Source of the DNA: Prorocentrum cordatum
Taxonomy: Eukaryota > Sar > Dinophyceae > Prorocentrales > Prorocentraceae
Length of the DNA: 64,000 nt
Direction: 5' to 3'
Assembly: GCA_963575745.1 (NCBI GenBank)
Contig: CAUYUJ010019894.1
Location: 1-64,000 of the forward strand
Under the pieces are notes generated by a model. The model was not told the origin of the DNA and ran no database searches. It saw nothing but the letters and a program-made list of their open reading frames with translations. The position numbers were made by a program, and so were the translations under genes. This document shows, in pieces, positions 33,176 through 44,261 of the stretch (position 1 is the first letter of the stretch; each line of letters starts with the position of its first letter).

Positions 33176-34259
33176 TCTGGCATCCGATGGTCGGTTGTCC
33201 CAGCTCGTTGTTCGGTCAGGGGGGGGGGGGGGGGGGGGGGGGGGGGCGTTGAAGCTGCCCTTAGGATCTCACGCATGGATGTTCGCAATGGAGAAGGGGC
33301 GCCCGACTGCAATTGCGTCTGACGCTCGCGCCCTGACCTGCCTGCACCGCTTCCCCGCGCGCGCGGGTTCCACAGGGAGGGGGGGGGGGGGGCAGAACAT
33401 GGAGGTGGGGACAAACTCAATCTCGAAGAGGGGTCCCGCCATGCCATCGTTCTGCATTTGCTGGTGAGAGCGCGGGCGTTGGTATGTTAATTCCCTGCCG
33501 ACGAGAGCGCGCGTGGGGATGCTGTCTTACCGAGCATGTGTGAGAGGACCGACCCATCGCTGAAAACGGGTGTGTCTAGTGCAGAAGGTGCTGCAAAGCA
33601 GGCGTGAGCAATGTTGCCCTGCACCTCCCTACCCAGTCGGCTGACCATGCGGTCCAGAAAAGGTGAGCCTCTCTTCCCCCCGTCGCATGCGGCATGCTTC
33701 GGAGTCCCGTTCGCATCGGCAGGTCTGGTTCCGCAGCTGCACGTTGGCCATCTTCTGACGATGACTTTTGCCGCGCCACTGGCTCCGCGGCTGCTGTGCG
33801 CTGTGTGAGTGCTTGGCAGCGGTGCTGGGATGTGCTAGGCAGGGCGGCCGCGGGCAGCGTGATCCACCCCAATTGACCCCGCTACAATTAATATCATATG
33901 TACGGCCGCCACCCAGCACATCAATTGACTGGTGCAAACCCAGGAGACAGGACTTAAGCCATGCACATGCAGACGCAGGAGGCGATTCCCTCTCCCACTT
34001 AACTCCCCCGGCCGCGGTGGCGCGCCGAGTGCCTATCGAGATAGCGGCGAGGGATGCGAACAACGCGCGCGCAAGTGCAGCGGATGCCGATCTTGTGAGA
34101 TGCCCCCTTCGCTGCGCTTGGTGCGCAGACGCACTGGGTGCCGGGGTCTCCTGGGCGCTCGAGCCTAATTTCTGGTTGTGCTGTGCGCCTGATGAACGAA
34201 TAGGCGAGTCCAGGTCAACGCCTGTGATCAACCTGTGCTCACTGAAAGCCAGGGCAATG
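33176..34259. other. spacer inside the LINE region, poly-G runs
   Basis: It contains G runs at about 33221-33246 and 33379-33392. No domain could be assigned on either strand. Confidence 0.4.
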
Positions 34260-35457
34260 TGAAACTTAGCTGCTCAAGTTGTCATATCATCCAATGTGTC
34301 CAAGGAGTTTTGGGGCCCGAGTCCCACGGGGGCAGAATCGAAACCCCGAAGACATAGATCACTCAAAAGGTAAGGATAACCTTCACCAGGGAAGCGTGGA
34401 CACGGCTTCTTCAACATGGACATTTTGGGGTACGTGAGCGCACAAGCGCTACATGCATGTGGTGGCTGAGCCTCGGTGGGGACACTGATGTTCCACCTGG
34501 CCCTGTTGCCGCTCCAGCCCTGGGCCGACTCGCATGGTGATGCTCGGCTCAGATCTGGTGAACGTGGGCCGCCTCCCCCGAACGCGCCTCCTCGCGAGGA
34601 GGGCCGCGCTCGTCCCAGGCGGCTGATGGGCGGATCGCCGCCTCCAGCTGGTCTGGCTCCTGCCCGCGTGCCTGGTCAATCTGTTGGATCTCGGCCTCGA
34701 TGGCTGAGTTGTCGATCCGCTAGACCACCTGCTTGATTTGCGTCCCCGTCATGGGGCTCTGTGACCGCGATGCAATCGGCGCTATCGTTTCCTCCTTGGG
34801 CTCCACGTCCCCGGCGATGCTGCGCGCTGGCGGCCGCGCGCGCGTGTCCTCTTGGATGTTTCCAAGAACGACCGGCTGAGTGGGGGCCAGCAGCTCTGGG
34901 GCAATGAAGCTCGGAGACTCCTGCTTCCCATGCGTGATGTCGTCTTCTGCTTTGATTTCTCCAGACGCGACCTCCTGCTCCTTGACGGGCGACGTTGGCG
35001 CAGGAATTGTTGCCGCCATTGGAGTTGGGTGCCCTGTGATAGGTGTCGGTGCCGCTGGAGTCCTCGAACGCGCTGGCGTGACTGGCGCGCGCCGAGCTGG
35101 CGGGGCCGTCGATGGCAAGCGCGGCTTGGGGCGACAGGGCGGCGTGCATAGTGCTGCCGATGTAGCTGTGTTGGAGGTCGCAAAGGGGTGTGGTATCAAG
35201 GGGTATGGTGCCAATGCTGAACATAGCGATGCTATCTGCGATTGCCGCGAATGCGATGCACCCCAGTTACAACGGCGCCGGCTCCGTGTCGACCGCTTCG
35301 CACAACATCGATAAAATGATTCCAACTTCTCGAGCGACCACCGTCCAATCTGACGACAAACAACAATCCATGACGCTGCGTCGCCGCGCGCGCGATTCCG
35401 GAGATTCCGGCATTTCAGGCATTCACTATTGCGATTCCAAGTCTTCCGGAACATCAT
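34260..35457 (-). pseudogene. possible ORF1 or linker part of the LINE
   Basis: The minus frame from 35457 ends with KEQEVASGEIKAEDDITHGK and VEPKEETIAPIASRSQSPM, a charged Pro/Ser/Ala-rich tail. After its stop the strand continues with helical peptide (NSAIEAEIQQIDQARGQEP) and then a Cys pair in CSACALTYPKMSMLKKPC near 34400. This suits a Gag/ORF1-like linker with a zinc finger. No enzyme signature. Confidence 0.3.
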
Positions 35458-37230
35458 TTCGGAATTTCTGGAAGTGTGGCGTGTTTTGACATTGCTAATT
35501 CGAAGCTTTGAAAATTCCGGAGCTGCGTTTGGGGCGACGCGGGAATTCCGGAATTACGCTCCTCGCGATTCGCAATTTCCGAGATTTCGTGCTTGATGAT
35601 CGGGCGTCTGCGAGCGGGCGCAGTGCTGCCGTTCACATGAGCCTGCTGTCATCTGGGAAAGTTGGAATCAAGGGCACTCGCGTTGCTTGAGGCGGTCCTC
35701 GCAAAATCAACGTTGTGAATGCAACGCGCTTGCGGCTATCGTAGATCACATCGCCATTTTCAGCAATGGCGCCGCGCCTCTTTACACCGCGCCCCTGTCC
35801 GACCTTCAGAGTAGCCGTGGTTGCAGCGGTGCCTTGGATCTGCTCCTGGGCTGGCCTCTGCTGACGCTGCTCCTGAGTGGTCCCTGCCGAGGGCGCTGAC
35901 GGCCGCGTCCCTAGCGCAGACTGCGGGGCTTCTGACTGAAAGAAGTAGATGCGCGCTGTGTGCCTGGACGAGGCTGCTGCTGGTTCGGCGGCATCGGTTG
36001 TTGTGGGGCGCCAGCTGCTATCTGCTGCTCCTGAGCCGCATGCAAGAAAACCTGCGTCGGACATGGCCACAAAAGCACATCGGATAAGATGGCTGCATAG
36101 GCGGGCCCTCATTCCTGGGCTCAAACTGTATTCTTCTCGCCGTGGCTGGTTTGCATTCTGGCAATCTCTGTGTTGACTGTCTCCATCTCTGAGTTGCTCT
36201 GCTCCAGCGACGGCGCGTGCTGCGTGGTCGGCGTGGCTCTGGCTGGAACTGGCCATGGTGGATGCGGCGGGAGTGGCGGCTGTGGAAGTTGTGGTGGCAA
36301 GCAGCCTCCTGCGACTGGCGCTGCCGCCCCAGTTGGGTAGCACCTGTGAGGTCGTAGCACCGCTGACCCCATCTGAACGTCATCCATACCAGCTGGCTGA
36401 ACATTGTAATGCTCGTGCCCCTGGTACTCCTGCTCCTCGAACTTAGCATGGCATGAGCGGGTCGGATCTATCTCATGATTATTCCCTTCTTATCGTTCTC
36501 GAAGAGTACTGATCCTGGCTCGTGCGTAGCGTAGATCGTCTTCCGCCTTGGTCATTTTCCGCGCATGCTAAAGATTTGCGCAGCAAGTGAGCCCATCAAT
36601 TGATCATCTGCTTCAAGACTGGCATCTCCTGGTTAATCATATGTGCATTCTTGTTGGCCTCGACTGTGATGATTGCTAACTTGGCCAAGTCTGTCAGTCT
36701 TTCTTTGACATCTTGTTTTGTAATCTCCCTGCGCCTTCAGTTTCTGGGGCGGCTCGCGACATATGTCAACCACGCGTGCCGCTTCGGACCTTGGTGCAGG
36801 AACCATCCTGGCGAGAGCTTGCCTCGCCAACTGATCATCCTCCTTCGCGCTATGGGCTGCGGAGGCTGGCTGCTGCTGTCGCGTGGACGATTGTCTGGCT
36901 CTGCTTGGATTTCGATCCCTCCTTGGGGCGTTTCCGTTGGGTCTCCGATCGTAACGCTGTCCACAATAACGCGCCCGTGCTTTTCGTGGCACATGCTTGC
37001 CGCCTGAACCATCCCAACTGTGTGGCGGCATATATACTGTCTGACTGCTATGGTGCTGCCTCAAGAGTTGGCTTGCCTTCTGTACTGGTACAAGTATCCT
37101 TGCTGCTCGGTGATCAGCTCGTCGCCGTCTGTGCCAGGCGGGCTCACCTTTAGCCCTGTTGCGGCAGAGGGATGAAATGAGGTGCAGTATGCGGTGTGGG
37201 CGATCTGCATGGGAATGCAGCGGCCTCAAT
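35458..37230 (-). pseudogene. weakly coding remnants of the LINE
   Basis: Minus-strand pieces include KVGQGRGVKRRGAIAENGDV (35720-35790), with a basic NLS-like patch, and a helical segment VKERLTDLAKLAIITVEANK then MINQEMPVLKQMI (about 36700-36600). They are separated by stops and frame changes. I assign them to the element from strand, position and composition only. Confidence 0.25.
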
Positions 37231-37468
37231 AGGCGCGCGAAAGGTATGGTTCCTGTGGGCGACCACTCCCTGCGGTCCGCCCGTCAAAACCCGCTGCCTT
37301 CCTCCTCCTCCTCGGTGGGGCCCGGTCGAGGCAACGCGGCCAGCCCCTCCCGGCAGGCCGGGGGCAGCGGCAGGCCAGAGGTGTCTAGATCCGCCAGGTC
37401 AGGCAGGCCGCATCTCTCCAGCGTGCCCGCCAAGCTCTGCGCCCAGGAGCCCGCGCAGGCCGCCGGGG

Positions 37469-39052
37469 CTACCGCGCCTCGCGAATTGCAGCGGCAGCGG
37501 GCAATAGAGTCTCTGCCCCTCCGTCAGGGGGCCCGGGTGCACCCGCTAGTAGGCCTCCAAAGTGGCCGCGTCGTTGGCGGAGGTGGCAGCCCGCGCGGTC
37601 GCGGGCGGGTTGGCGCGCAGCCGCGGCGGCCGCGAGAATCGGGAGCGCGCCGGCGCACTTCTGGATGCACTTGTCATCTTCGGGGCCGGGCTCCCATCGA
37701 TGGAACGGCCCGGAGGCGGCCCGGGGGGTGGCCGCGCCCGGGGCCGCCGCGCGCGCCTCCTCGCGGGGCCGCGGCGGCGGGGAGCGCCGAGAGCGTCGCG
37801 GAGACCTCGGATGTGGGGTTGACGCCAGCGTTACCTCCTCTGGCTTTTTCCTGGCGGACTCCCCCCAGAAGGCCGAACCTGCTGAGCCGCTGCAGGCGCC
37901 GTGCCGCGGCGAAGGCCTCCGCATCGTCGTCGGCCCTGCCGAAATCCACCATCAGGTCCTTCTCGCTCATATCCTCGTCGGCTTCCTCGTCCCTGCCGGC
38001 GGCGGCGCTGTGATCGCCGTCGGACTGCCTCCTCCGCTGCTCCTGGGCTCCTCCGGGGGGGCGGCTCCTCGTGGATCGCCTCGTCGAGCCTAGCGGCTGG
38101 CACCCTAGACTCGACGTTCCCCAGGATGGTGTGGAGGGCGCCCATCGGGCCTGCATTACTCTTGGGTCCCTGCCGCTGCCGGGGCACACCACGCGCGCAG
38201 TTTTCAGCGCCTCCAGGAGCGCGCGCGCCGACCGCGCCAAATTTGTCGTCTGGGGCGGCTGCCAGCGAAGCGTCCTCCAGGCGCTCCGCCTGGAGTTCGG
38301 CACGGAAGTGCGGGAGCTTGGTGTGCCCCTCCTCCAGTTCCTGCTGGAGCGACTTTTCGTCCTTCAGGGCCTTGGCCAGCGCGGTCTCCGCCACCTCGAC
38401 CGCCGCCGCCGCCGCCGCCGCCTTCTTGACCCGGGCGGCCGCCCTGCCCACAGAGCCCTCCAGGATGTCCAGGCGGCGCCCGCGGGGGGGGGCGCGGCCG
38501 CCCGCTTCCGCAGCTCTGCCGCTTGCCGCCGCAGCTTCGCGGCCTCGGACTCGAGGCCGACGCCGTCGAGTTGGCCCGCGGAGGTTTTGAGTGCGGCCGC
38601 CCTCGCGGCGGCTGCCGCGGCCGCGTCCTTGGGCGCGGGCGGCCGCCCGGCCTGCGAAGCAGCGGCGCGCTCCGGCGCTGGGCGGGGGGCAGTGGGCGGG
38701 GGGCGCCCGCCCGCGCTGCCCCGCAGCGGCGGCAACTGCCGCGGTCCTCCCAGTTGGTGGCGCCACAACAGCATCGCCACTCGGAGCGGCGCGCAGGCTG
38801 CCTCCCGTCGCCGCCCCTGGAGCCCCCGTCGCCGGCTTCGTCGCCTCGGCCGGCCGAGGCGCAGCTTCTTCAACGGCCGCTGAGGAAGCTGCGCAACAGC
38901 TCTGCCGCCAGGTCGGGTTTGCCTCCCCTCAGGCTTCGTCCCGCTGCTGCGCAGCTTCCTCAACAGCCGTTGAGGAAGCTGCGCAGCAGCTCCGCCGCCA
39001 GGTCGGGTTTGCCTCCCCTCTGGCGTTTGCGCTGCACGGTCTGCCATGCCAT
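37469..39052 (-). pseudogene. LINE ORF1: zinc finger plus coiled coil, frameshifted
   Basis: It starts at ATG 39052 with MAWQTVQRKRQRGGKPDLA and AELLRSFLNG, then a TGA. In a downstream frame (38784-38719) WRCCCGATNWEDRGSCRRCG forms a RanBP2-like W-C-C-N-C-C zinc finger. Next comes a coiled coil (38520-38250: VEVAETALAKALKDEKSLQQ and HTKLPHFRAELQAERLED), then ESRVPAARLDEAIHEEPPP and MSEKDLMVDFGRADDDAEAF. ORF1 proteins with this opening (MAWQTV, KPDLAAELLR) and finger are what I recall from dinoflagellate retroelements. Nucleic-acid binding is the likely role. At least three frame changes. Confidence 0.5.
38862..38990. other. duplicated hairpin, one copy a perfect 22-bp stem
   Basis: 38943-38964 is the exact reverse complement of 38969-38990 with the 4-base loop AGCC. 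A related imperfect inverted repeat begins at about 38862 (GCGCAGCTTCTTCAAC with two mismatched pairs). Both lie in a direct duplication of about 100 bases within the ORF1 5' region. Confidence 0.9.
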
Positions 39053-39283
39053 GCTCGCGTCTGGGAGCCAGCAGGGCACCTTCGGATTGACAGCTATACG
39101 ATGTAGTGGGGGTCGCCACCCCGCGCAAGTCGACACCAGTCAGGGGCCCTGCAGTGCAGCCGCATCCAGCCCGCGCGGCCGCTTCGGCAGGGGCCCAGGC
39201 TATCGCAGGGCGAGGGGTTGTGCAAGGCGCAGGAAAAGGGGAACGGGTGGAATGCGAGTGAGGGGGAGGCGGCCGGGCAGTGG

Positions 39284-39304
39284 CTTGAGCTAAAATGGCT
39301 CCAC
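39284..39304 (-). other. relict spliced leader upstream of LINE ORF1
   Basis: On the minus strand AGCCATTTTAGCTCAAG matches 16 of the last 17 bases of the dinoflagellate spliced leader (one G-to-A), and 17 of 21 overall. It lies about 230 bases upstream of the MAWQTV ATG on the same strand, so it may mark the 5' end of the element. Confidence 0.65.
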
Positions 39305-39317
39305 CTCTTCCTCCTAT

Positions 39318-39600
39318 TTCTCCTCCTCCTCCTCCTCCTCCTCCTCCTCCTCCCCGTCGTACTTCCCAATCCTCGCGGCTCCTCCTCCTCCTCCTCCTCC
39401 TCCTCCTCCTCCTCCTCCTCCTGCTTCCTCCTCCTCCTCGCGGCCGCATCGGCTCACGCGTCTCTTTTCGGGGCGGCAGCGGCGACGGACGGAGTGGGAG
39501 GGAGGAGGAGGAGTGGGGAGGAAGGGAAGGAGGAGGAGGAGGAGGAGGAGGAGGAGGAGGAGGAGGAGGAGGAGGAGGAGGAGGAGGGGGAGGAGGGAGC
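39318..39600. repeat. CTC and GAG microsatellites
   Basis: (CTC)n at 39318-39350 and 39383-39437, then (GAG)n at 39508-39600, separated by about 70 bases of GC-rich sequence. The inverted pair could fold back. Frames give poly-Leu/Pro/Ser/Glu only. Confidence 0.95.
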
Positions 39601-39674
39601 AGGGGCAGAAGGAGGATGAGCAGGAGGAGGATTAGCATCAACAGCATCAGCCCCATACCCCGGGTGGCACAACA

Positions 39675-40200
39675 CCTTCGAGGAGGTTCGAACTTAAGCT
39701 TGGGTTCTGCCTTGGAAGTTCGAAGAGGTCCGCACTCAAATATTTAGATCGAATTGTGGTTTCTACCTTGGAGGTTAGAGGACGTTCGAGCTCACATTTG
39801 AGATCTCACAAAGAACAACTCACCTTTGAGCTTTGGCTTGGTGGTCCGAGGAGGTTTGAATTCAACTGTGAGTTCCAACTTGGAGCTTCGAGGAAGTTCG
39901 GAGTCAAATGTGAGTTCTACCCGCCTCGAACCTCCAAATTAAAACACCACTTTGAGTGAACACTTGGAGGTTCGAGAAGGTCAACACACAAATAATCATG
40001 AGTTCAGGATTCGACGAGGTTCGGACTCAACTTGGAGGTTCGATGAGGTTCGAACTCAAGTTTGACTTTTGACCGCCTCGAACTTCCAAGTTGAATCTCA
40101 AACGTGAATTCTATCGTGGAGGTTCGTACCCAGAGTTGAATTCTAATCTGGAGGATCAAGGAGGTACGAAGTCAAATTTGAGTTCTATCTGGGGGGGTCG
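39675..40200. repeat. CTTGGAGGTTCGAGGAAGTT minisatellite, locus 2
   Basis: Irregular units of GAGGTTCGAACTCAAATTTG-type phrases alternating with TTGGAGGTTCGAGGAGGTT and TGAGTTCTACC, over 500 bases. Same family as 23735-23990. Confidence 0.85.
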
Positions 40201-41089
40201 AGGATGTTTAAACTTTCTTGGGGCACCGCGAGGGCCTTGGGCAGAACCCCGTGGCCATCTCTGGCGGTTCGAAACGCGGAAACGGCGCGCCAAACTGGAG
40301 ACCGGGGGTTTTGAAACAGCACTTACTCCGACGGTCGGACCCCGCATGATTCTCCGTGCTTGATTGAAAGTGGCCCACATCCTTTCTGCCACATCCTTCG
40401 TAATAACAAATCAAGTGCGGGTCCCATGGGGAGGGGGTTTCCCGCTCGAGACTTCTTCGCACGTCGCAAACAGACGAGGCTCCCGCTCCCGCTCAACACT
40501 TCCTTTATACTTAATGTTACGGAGCTCAAACAATGACGACAGTTACCGGATTCGGATAACCCCAAGGGATGAGAAACATCAGGTGCAGGCCCCATAGGGA
40601 GTGGGCTCCCGCATGAGACATCCTCAATATTCAAACCTGAGGAGCCGAAAAGTGACGGCGGCGACGCGACGCGACCCTCTGACTCCATCTACTCCGACCC
40701 TGGATGCCTAGAGACATGACGACGCTAGGTTTAATTCGGGCATGTCCTCCCACAGGCGGGTTTTGGAAGACGGACTAAGAATATCCAACCAAAACATACA
40801 ACAAGAGTCTAGAGAGACTACTTTTTCAACCTGTTCTCGAACACTCCTGCTGTGGAGGGACATACCCGACCTAATGCTAGGCCGCCAGGCTTCGCGCCCT
40901 TGCCGCGCGGTGCGCGGCTCCCTCCTCTCGAGCCTTTCGATGCGGGCTCCAAGGCGCGCGCACCGCGCGCCGTAGCCGCGGCCCCCGCCGCGCCTCCTCG
41001 CGCCCTCGCGCCCATCCCCCTGGAGAGCGTCAGCTCTCCAGCCCTGGCCCGCGGTGCGCGCAGCGCGCCTTCCTTCGCGCTCCCGAGGA
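40201..41089. other. no gene seen; contains two GAGACATCCTC-type motifs
   Basis: Near 40430-40480 (CCCGCTCGAGACTTCTTCGC) and 40600-40630 (CCCGCATGAGACATCCTC) two similar segments follow CCCATGGGGAG and CCCATAGGGAG, a partial direct duplication. 40852-41087 is GC-rich with overlapping frames. No domain recognised. Confidence 0.4.
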
Positions 41090-41255
41090 TGACCTCGGTG
41101 GACCACGCCGCATCCCCGATGCGTCGCCGATGCCTCGGCGACGTCGGCGTGGAGATTATCAGGCTTTGCATCGAGCTGCATCGGCGATGCATGGACGATG
41201 CGGAGCGATCCTCCGACCCCGTGTGCTCGAACCCCATGCGGGAGGCCTGGAAGGA
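41090..41255. repeat. dispersed repeat with GCATCGNCGATGC palindromes, copy 2
   Basis: CCGATGCGTCGCCGATGC, GCATCGGCGATGCATGG, then GGAGCGATCCTCCGACCCC and GGGAGGCCTGGA occur in the same order and orientation as at 8815-8990. Confidence 0.7.
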
Positions 41256-41302
41256 TGCGGTGCCGTCGCGAGGAGGACAGCGAGGGCGAGGACGACGAGA
41301 AC

Positions 41303-41415
41303 GAGGCGGAGGAGGAGGAGGAGGAGGAGGAGGAGGAGGAGGAGGAGGGGGAGGATGAGGAGGAGGAGGAGGGGGAGGAGAAGGACGGGGAGGAGGAGGA
41401 CAAGGAGGGGAGCGA
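41303..41415. repeat. GAG microsatellite
   Basis: GAGGCGGAGGAGGAGG run interrupted by GGATGAGG and GGACGG. Coding frames across it are poly-Glu/Arg/Gly. Confidence 0.95.
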
Positions 41416-41689
41416 GGCCCAGTGGAGCGACGGCGTCCCGAGGACGTGGCCGGCTTGCGAGGCCGCGCCGCTTCCCCGCCGCCCCGTCGCCGCGGGCGTC
41501 ATCGACCGCGCTGGCCGCGCCGCCCGCAGGGGTGCTCGGCCGTACGGCCGCCATCGCTGCCGCGCTGGTCCCTGAGGGGTGCGCAACGGGCCATGAAGGG
41601 TGATCGACCCCCCCCCCGCCCTCCTGACGATGTCAAGAGATCGAAGCGGACGCGTCTGTGTGCTTCACTCGCCGATCCATGTCCCTGTG
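41416..41689. other. no gene seen
   Basis: GC-rich, open in several frames, no domain. Confidence 0.4.
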
Positions 41690-41935
41690 TTCGATTATCG
41701 CGAGGGGTGAGGTCGCAGGGGGACGGAGAGCACCCCACGGGGAAACCGTTCTCGGTCTCGGGTTCGTCTCGCGCGTGCGGGCGAGGCGAAGCTGCGTGAG
41801 CGGCCGAGAGGAACGAACCCTCACTTGCTAGATGGGTCCCATGGTGGCCCGTGGTTGCCCGTGGTGTCCCACGGTGTCCCGTGGTGTCCCGTGAGGTCGA
41901 TAGTGAGATCAATCGTGAGATCCGCCGGCCCTCTT
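41690..41935. repeat. composite repeat, second locus
   Basis: The GGCGAGGCGAAGCTGCGTG-bearing module (41703-41812) is followed by GTGGTGTCCCGTGG-type units (41828-41893) and two or three degraded GATCGATAGTGA units. This is the same three-part order as 21070-22425. Confidence 0.8.
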
Positions 41936-42134
41936 GTGGGGCCACCGGGCCGTAGGGCTAAGGTTCGCAATTTCCTGTGCCAGTTGCAGCTTCCAGTTTC
42001 CACTGTTACAGTTCTGCTTCTTGCTGCTTACTGTTCCTTGTTGACTTCTTGCTGCTTACTGTTCCTTGCGCGAGGGGGGGAGGCCCAAAACGGGCATTTT
42101 TACCACGCCCAAATCGTATGCTCTGACTTGCTGG

Positions 42135-42408
42135 GGTGGGTGAAAATTGACACCCCTCACGCAGATCGGCGGGGTCAGGGTCCAACAACACATGCGGGAT
42201 TTGCCACATTTCTGAAATTCGGTGGCACCCGTGACGCAGATCGGCGGGGTCAGGGTCCAAAACACATTGGATTTGCCACATTTCTGACATTCGGTGGCAC
42301 CCCTCACGCAGATCGGCGGGGTCAGGGTCTAAAAACACATGGGATTTGCCACATTTTTGAAATCTGCTGGCACCCATCACGCAGATCGGCGGGGTCAGGG
42401 TCCATCAT
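42135..42408. repeat. 73-bp satellite, small array (type 1)
   Basis: About 3.5 copies of a unit with CACGCAGATCGGCGGGGTCA, GGGTCCAAAACACATGGG and TTTGCCACATTTCTGAAAT. They belong to the GATCGGCGGGG subtype of the large array at 44262-46415. Confidence 0.9.
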
Positions 42409-43254
42409 GATCGACCCACGAACCCAGAAAGGAATATAGACATGTAAGGCATGGCAACGTTTCAAAGACACCTGATTGGGCGACGGGCAAACGCAATGCT
42501 GAGTGTATCGATTTTGACGTACGGTGCCGAGGGCTGTGCTGTGCAGCGCCGTGCTGAATTGCGATGTGCCATGCCGCGATTGTGCTCTATAGCGTTGTGG
42601 ATCGAGTCCTCCTTTGCATCCGAGTCCTTGATCTGGATCTTAACCTCGAGCTGCCTCAACACATACTATCTGCGCCCGAGCTAATTGACGGGGGAACATG
42701 CCAGAAGGACGCGCCGCGGAACGTCCCAAGGGACGCGCCAGGCGACGTGCCAAGGGACGTGCCACGAGGACGCACCGTGGGACGTGCCGAGGGGACGCGC
42801 TACGCAACGTGCCAATCAATGGACGTGCCACGGGACGTTCCAGGGGACGCGCCGCGCGACGTGCCAAGGGGACTCGCCACGGGACGCGCCACGGAACGTG
42901 CCAAGTTGCAATGCTGAGTGTATCGATCTTGATGTACCGTGCCGAGGGCTGTGCTGTGCTGCGCTGTGCTGAACTGCGATGTGCCATGCCGCGATTGAAC
43001 TCTACAGCGTTGTGGATCGAGTCCTCCTTTGCATCCGAGTCCTGACCGAACTGATCTGGATCTTAACCTCGAGCTACCTCAGCACATAGTAGCTGCCCCA
43101 GAGCTAATTGGCAAGGGAACATGCCAGGAGGACGCGCCGCGGAACGTCCCAAGGGACGCGCCAAACGACGTGCCAAGGGACGTGCCACGGGGACGCACCG
43201 CGGGACGTGCCTAGGGGACGGGCTACGGAACGTCCCAATGGACGTGCCACGGGA
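42409..43254. repeat. roughly 430-bp unit with GGGACGTGCCA minisatellite, locus 1
   Basis: Two units, at about 42410-42905 and 42906-43254. Each has a unique-looking front half (ATGCTGAGTGTATCGAT, GTGCCGAGGGCTGTGCTGTG, GTTGTGGATCGAGTCCTCC) and a back half of tandem 12-16-bp GGGACGTGCCAAG units. Locus 1 is preceded by GATCGACCCACGAACCC. The same units recur at 46.9 and 49.0 kb. Confidence 0.88.
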
Positions 43255-43660
43255 CGCGCTCCCAAGGCCACGATCCCTTCTAAATTACGCTGCGTCCGCG
43301 CTCCCAGGGCCACGATCCCTCGCAAATTACATTGGGGTCGCGCTCCCAGGACCCCGACCCCTTGTAAATTACGCTGCGTCCGCGCTCCCAGGGCCACGAT
43401 CCCGTGTAAATCACGCTGCGTCCGAGCCCCCAGGGCCCCGACCCCTGGTATTTTACGCTGCGCCCGCGCTCCAAGAGCTACGATCCCTCGTAAATTATAT
43501 TGCGTCCCAGCTCCCAAGCCCCCGACCCCTCGTAAATTACGCTGCGCCCGCGCTCCGAGGGCCACGATCCCTTGCAAATTATGCATGGTCCGCGCTCCAA
43601 ACGCCACGATCCCTCGTAGATTACGCCGCGTCCGCGCTCCCAGGGCGTCCTGGGGCATGC
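43255..43660. repeat. 59-bp tandem repeat, about 7 copies
   Basis: GCTGCGTCCGCGCTCCCAGG, GGCCACGATCCCT and TGTAAATTAC repeat with a period near 59, with drift in the GGCCCCGACCCCT variant. Confidence 0.88.
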
Positions 43661-43970
43661 TGGGGCGCCCAGGCCCCTCAAGTTTTGATAAACAAGCGTT
43701 TCGCTCGAGACATCCTCGATTTTTTGTCGCGGGGGGCGCACCATCCTCGAGCGGGCACGCAAAAACTCAACATTTTCACGCTCTAGCAGAACATGTTAGA
43801 TACCCCCCTGTGTGGCCGGTGAAATCCGGGAAAAACGAATAAATTAGTCGAGACATCCTCGAAATTCCTGCGCGCGGGACGCGGCACGCGCGAGACATCC
43901 TCGGAATTCCTGCGCGCGGGACGCGGCACGCGCGAGACATCCTCGGAATTCCTGCGCGTGGGACGCTTTC
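43661..43970. repeat. CGAGACATCCTCG motif cluster
   Basis: AACAAGCGTTTCGCTCGAGA introduces the first ACATCCTCG near 43706. Then three units of about 41 bases (CGCGAGACATCCTCGGAATT, CCTGCGCGCGGGACGCGGC) follow at 43850-43960. TCGAG-ACATC-CTCGA is an inverted repeat around a 5-base spacer. Confidence 0.8.
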
Positions 43971-44261
43971 CCGCGTCGCGGTCGGGGCTCCAGACCTCGG
44001 TTTTGTCAAAGATTCTGTTAAAAATGGGTCGCGCCTTTTTCTTTTAACAGGAAAGAAAGCGGTGGTCCGCGGACCGCGTGATTTATCGAGGATCCGAGGT
44101 GGGGGGTCGACTTTCCTCGAGCGTGCTCGCGCGAAACGCATTTTTCTTCACTTCGAATTGGACTTTACTTACTTTTTTTATCGAGCGGAAACCCACCGGC
44201 CTCCTTCAAATGAAAACCGATGGTGAACCAACTGAAAGAGAACCCTGAGCACCCGCCCTTT
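43971..44261. other. no gene seen
   Basis: It includes a perfect GGTCCGCGGACC palindrome near 44070. No coding evidence. Confidence 0.4.

Larger units (their letters stand above)
27555..39304 (-). mobile_element. decayed LINE-like retroelement (possibly one long element)
   Basis: All recognisable retroelement pieces here lie on the minus strand. In 5'-to-3' order they are: relict spliced leader (39284-39304), ORF1 with Cys zinc finger and coiled coil (39052-37469), weak ORF1-like remnants (37230-34260), RNase H (33175-32676), APE-type endonuclease (32607-31680), reverse transcriptase (30772 to about 29700), post-RT Cys region (29711-28675) and a tail with a PPLESWS motif (28771-27937). Frameshifts and stops break every part. 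I cannot exclude that two elements are nested, because the 33.2-37.2 kb stretch is only weakly identified. Confidence 0.45.
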
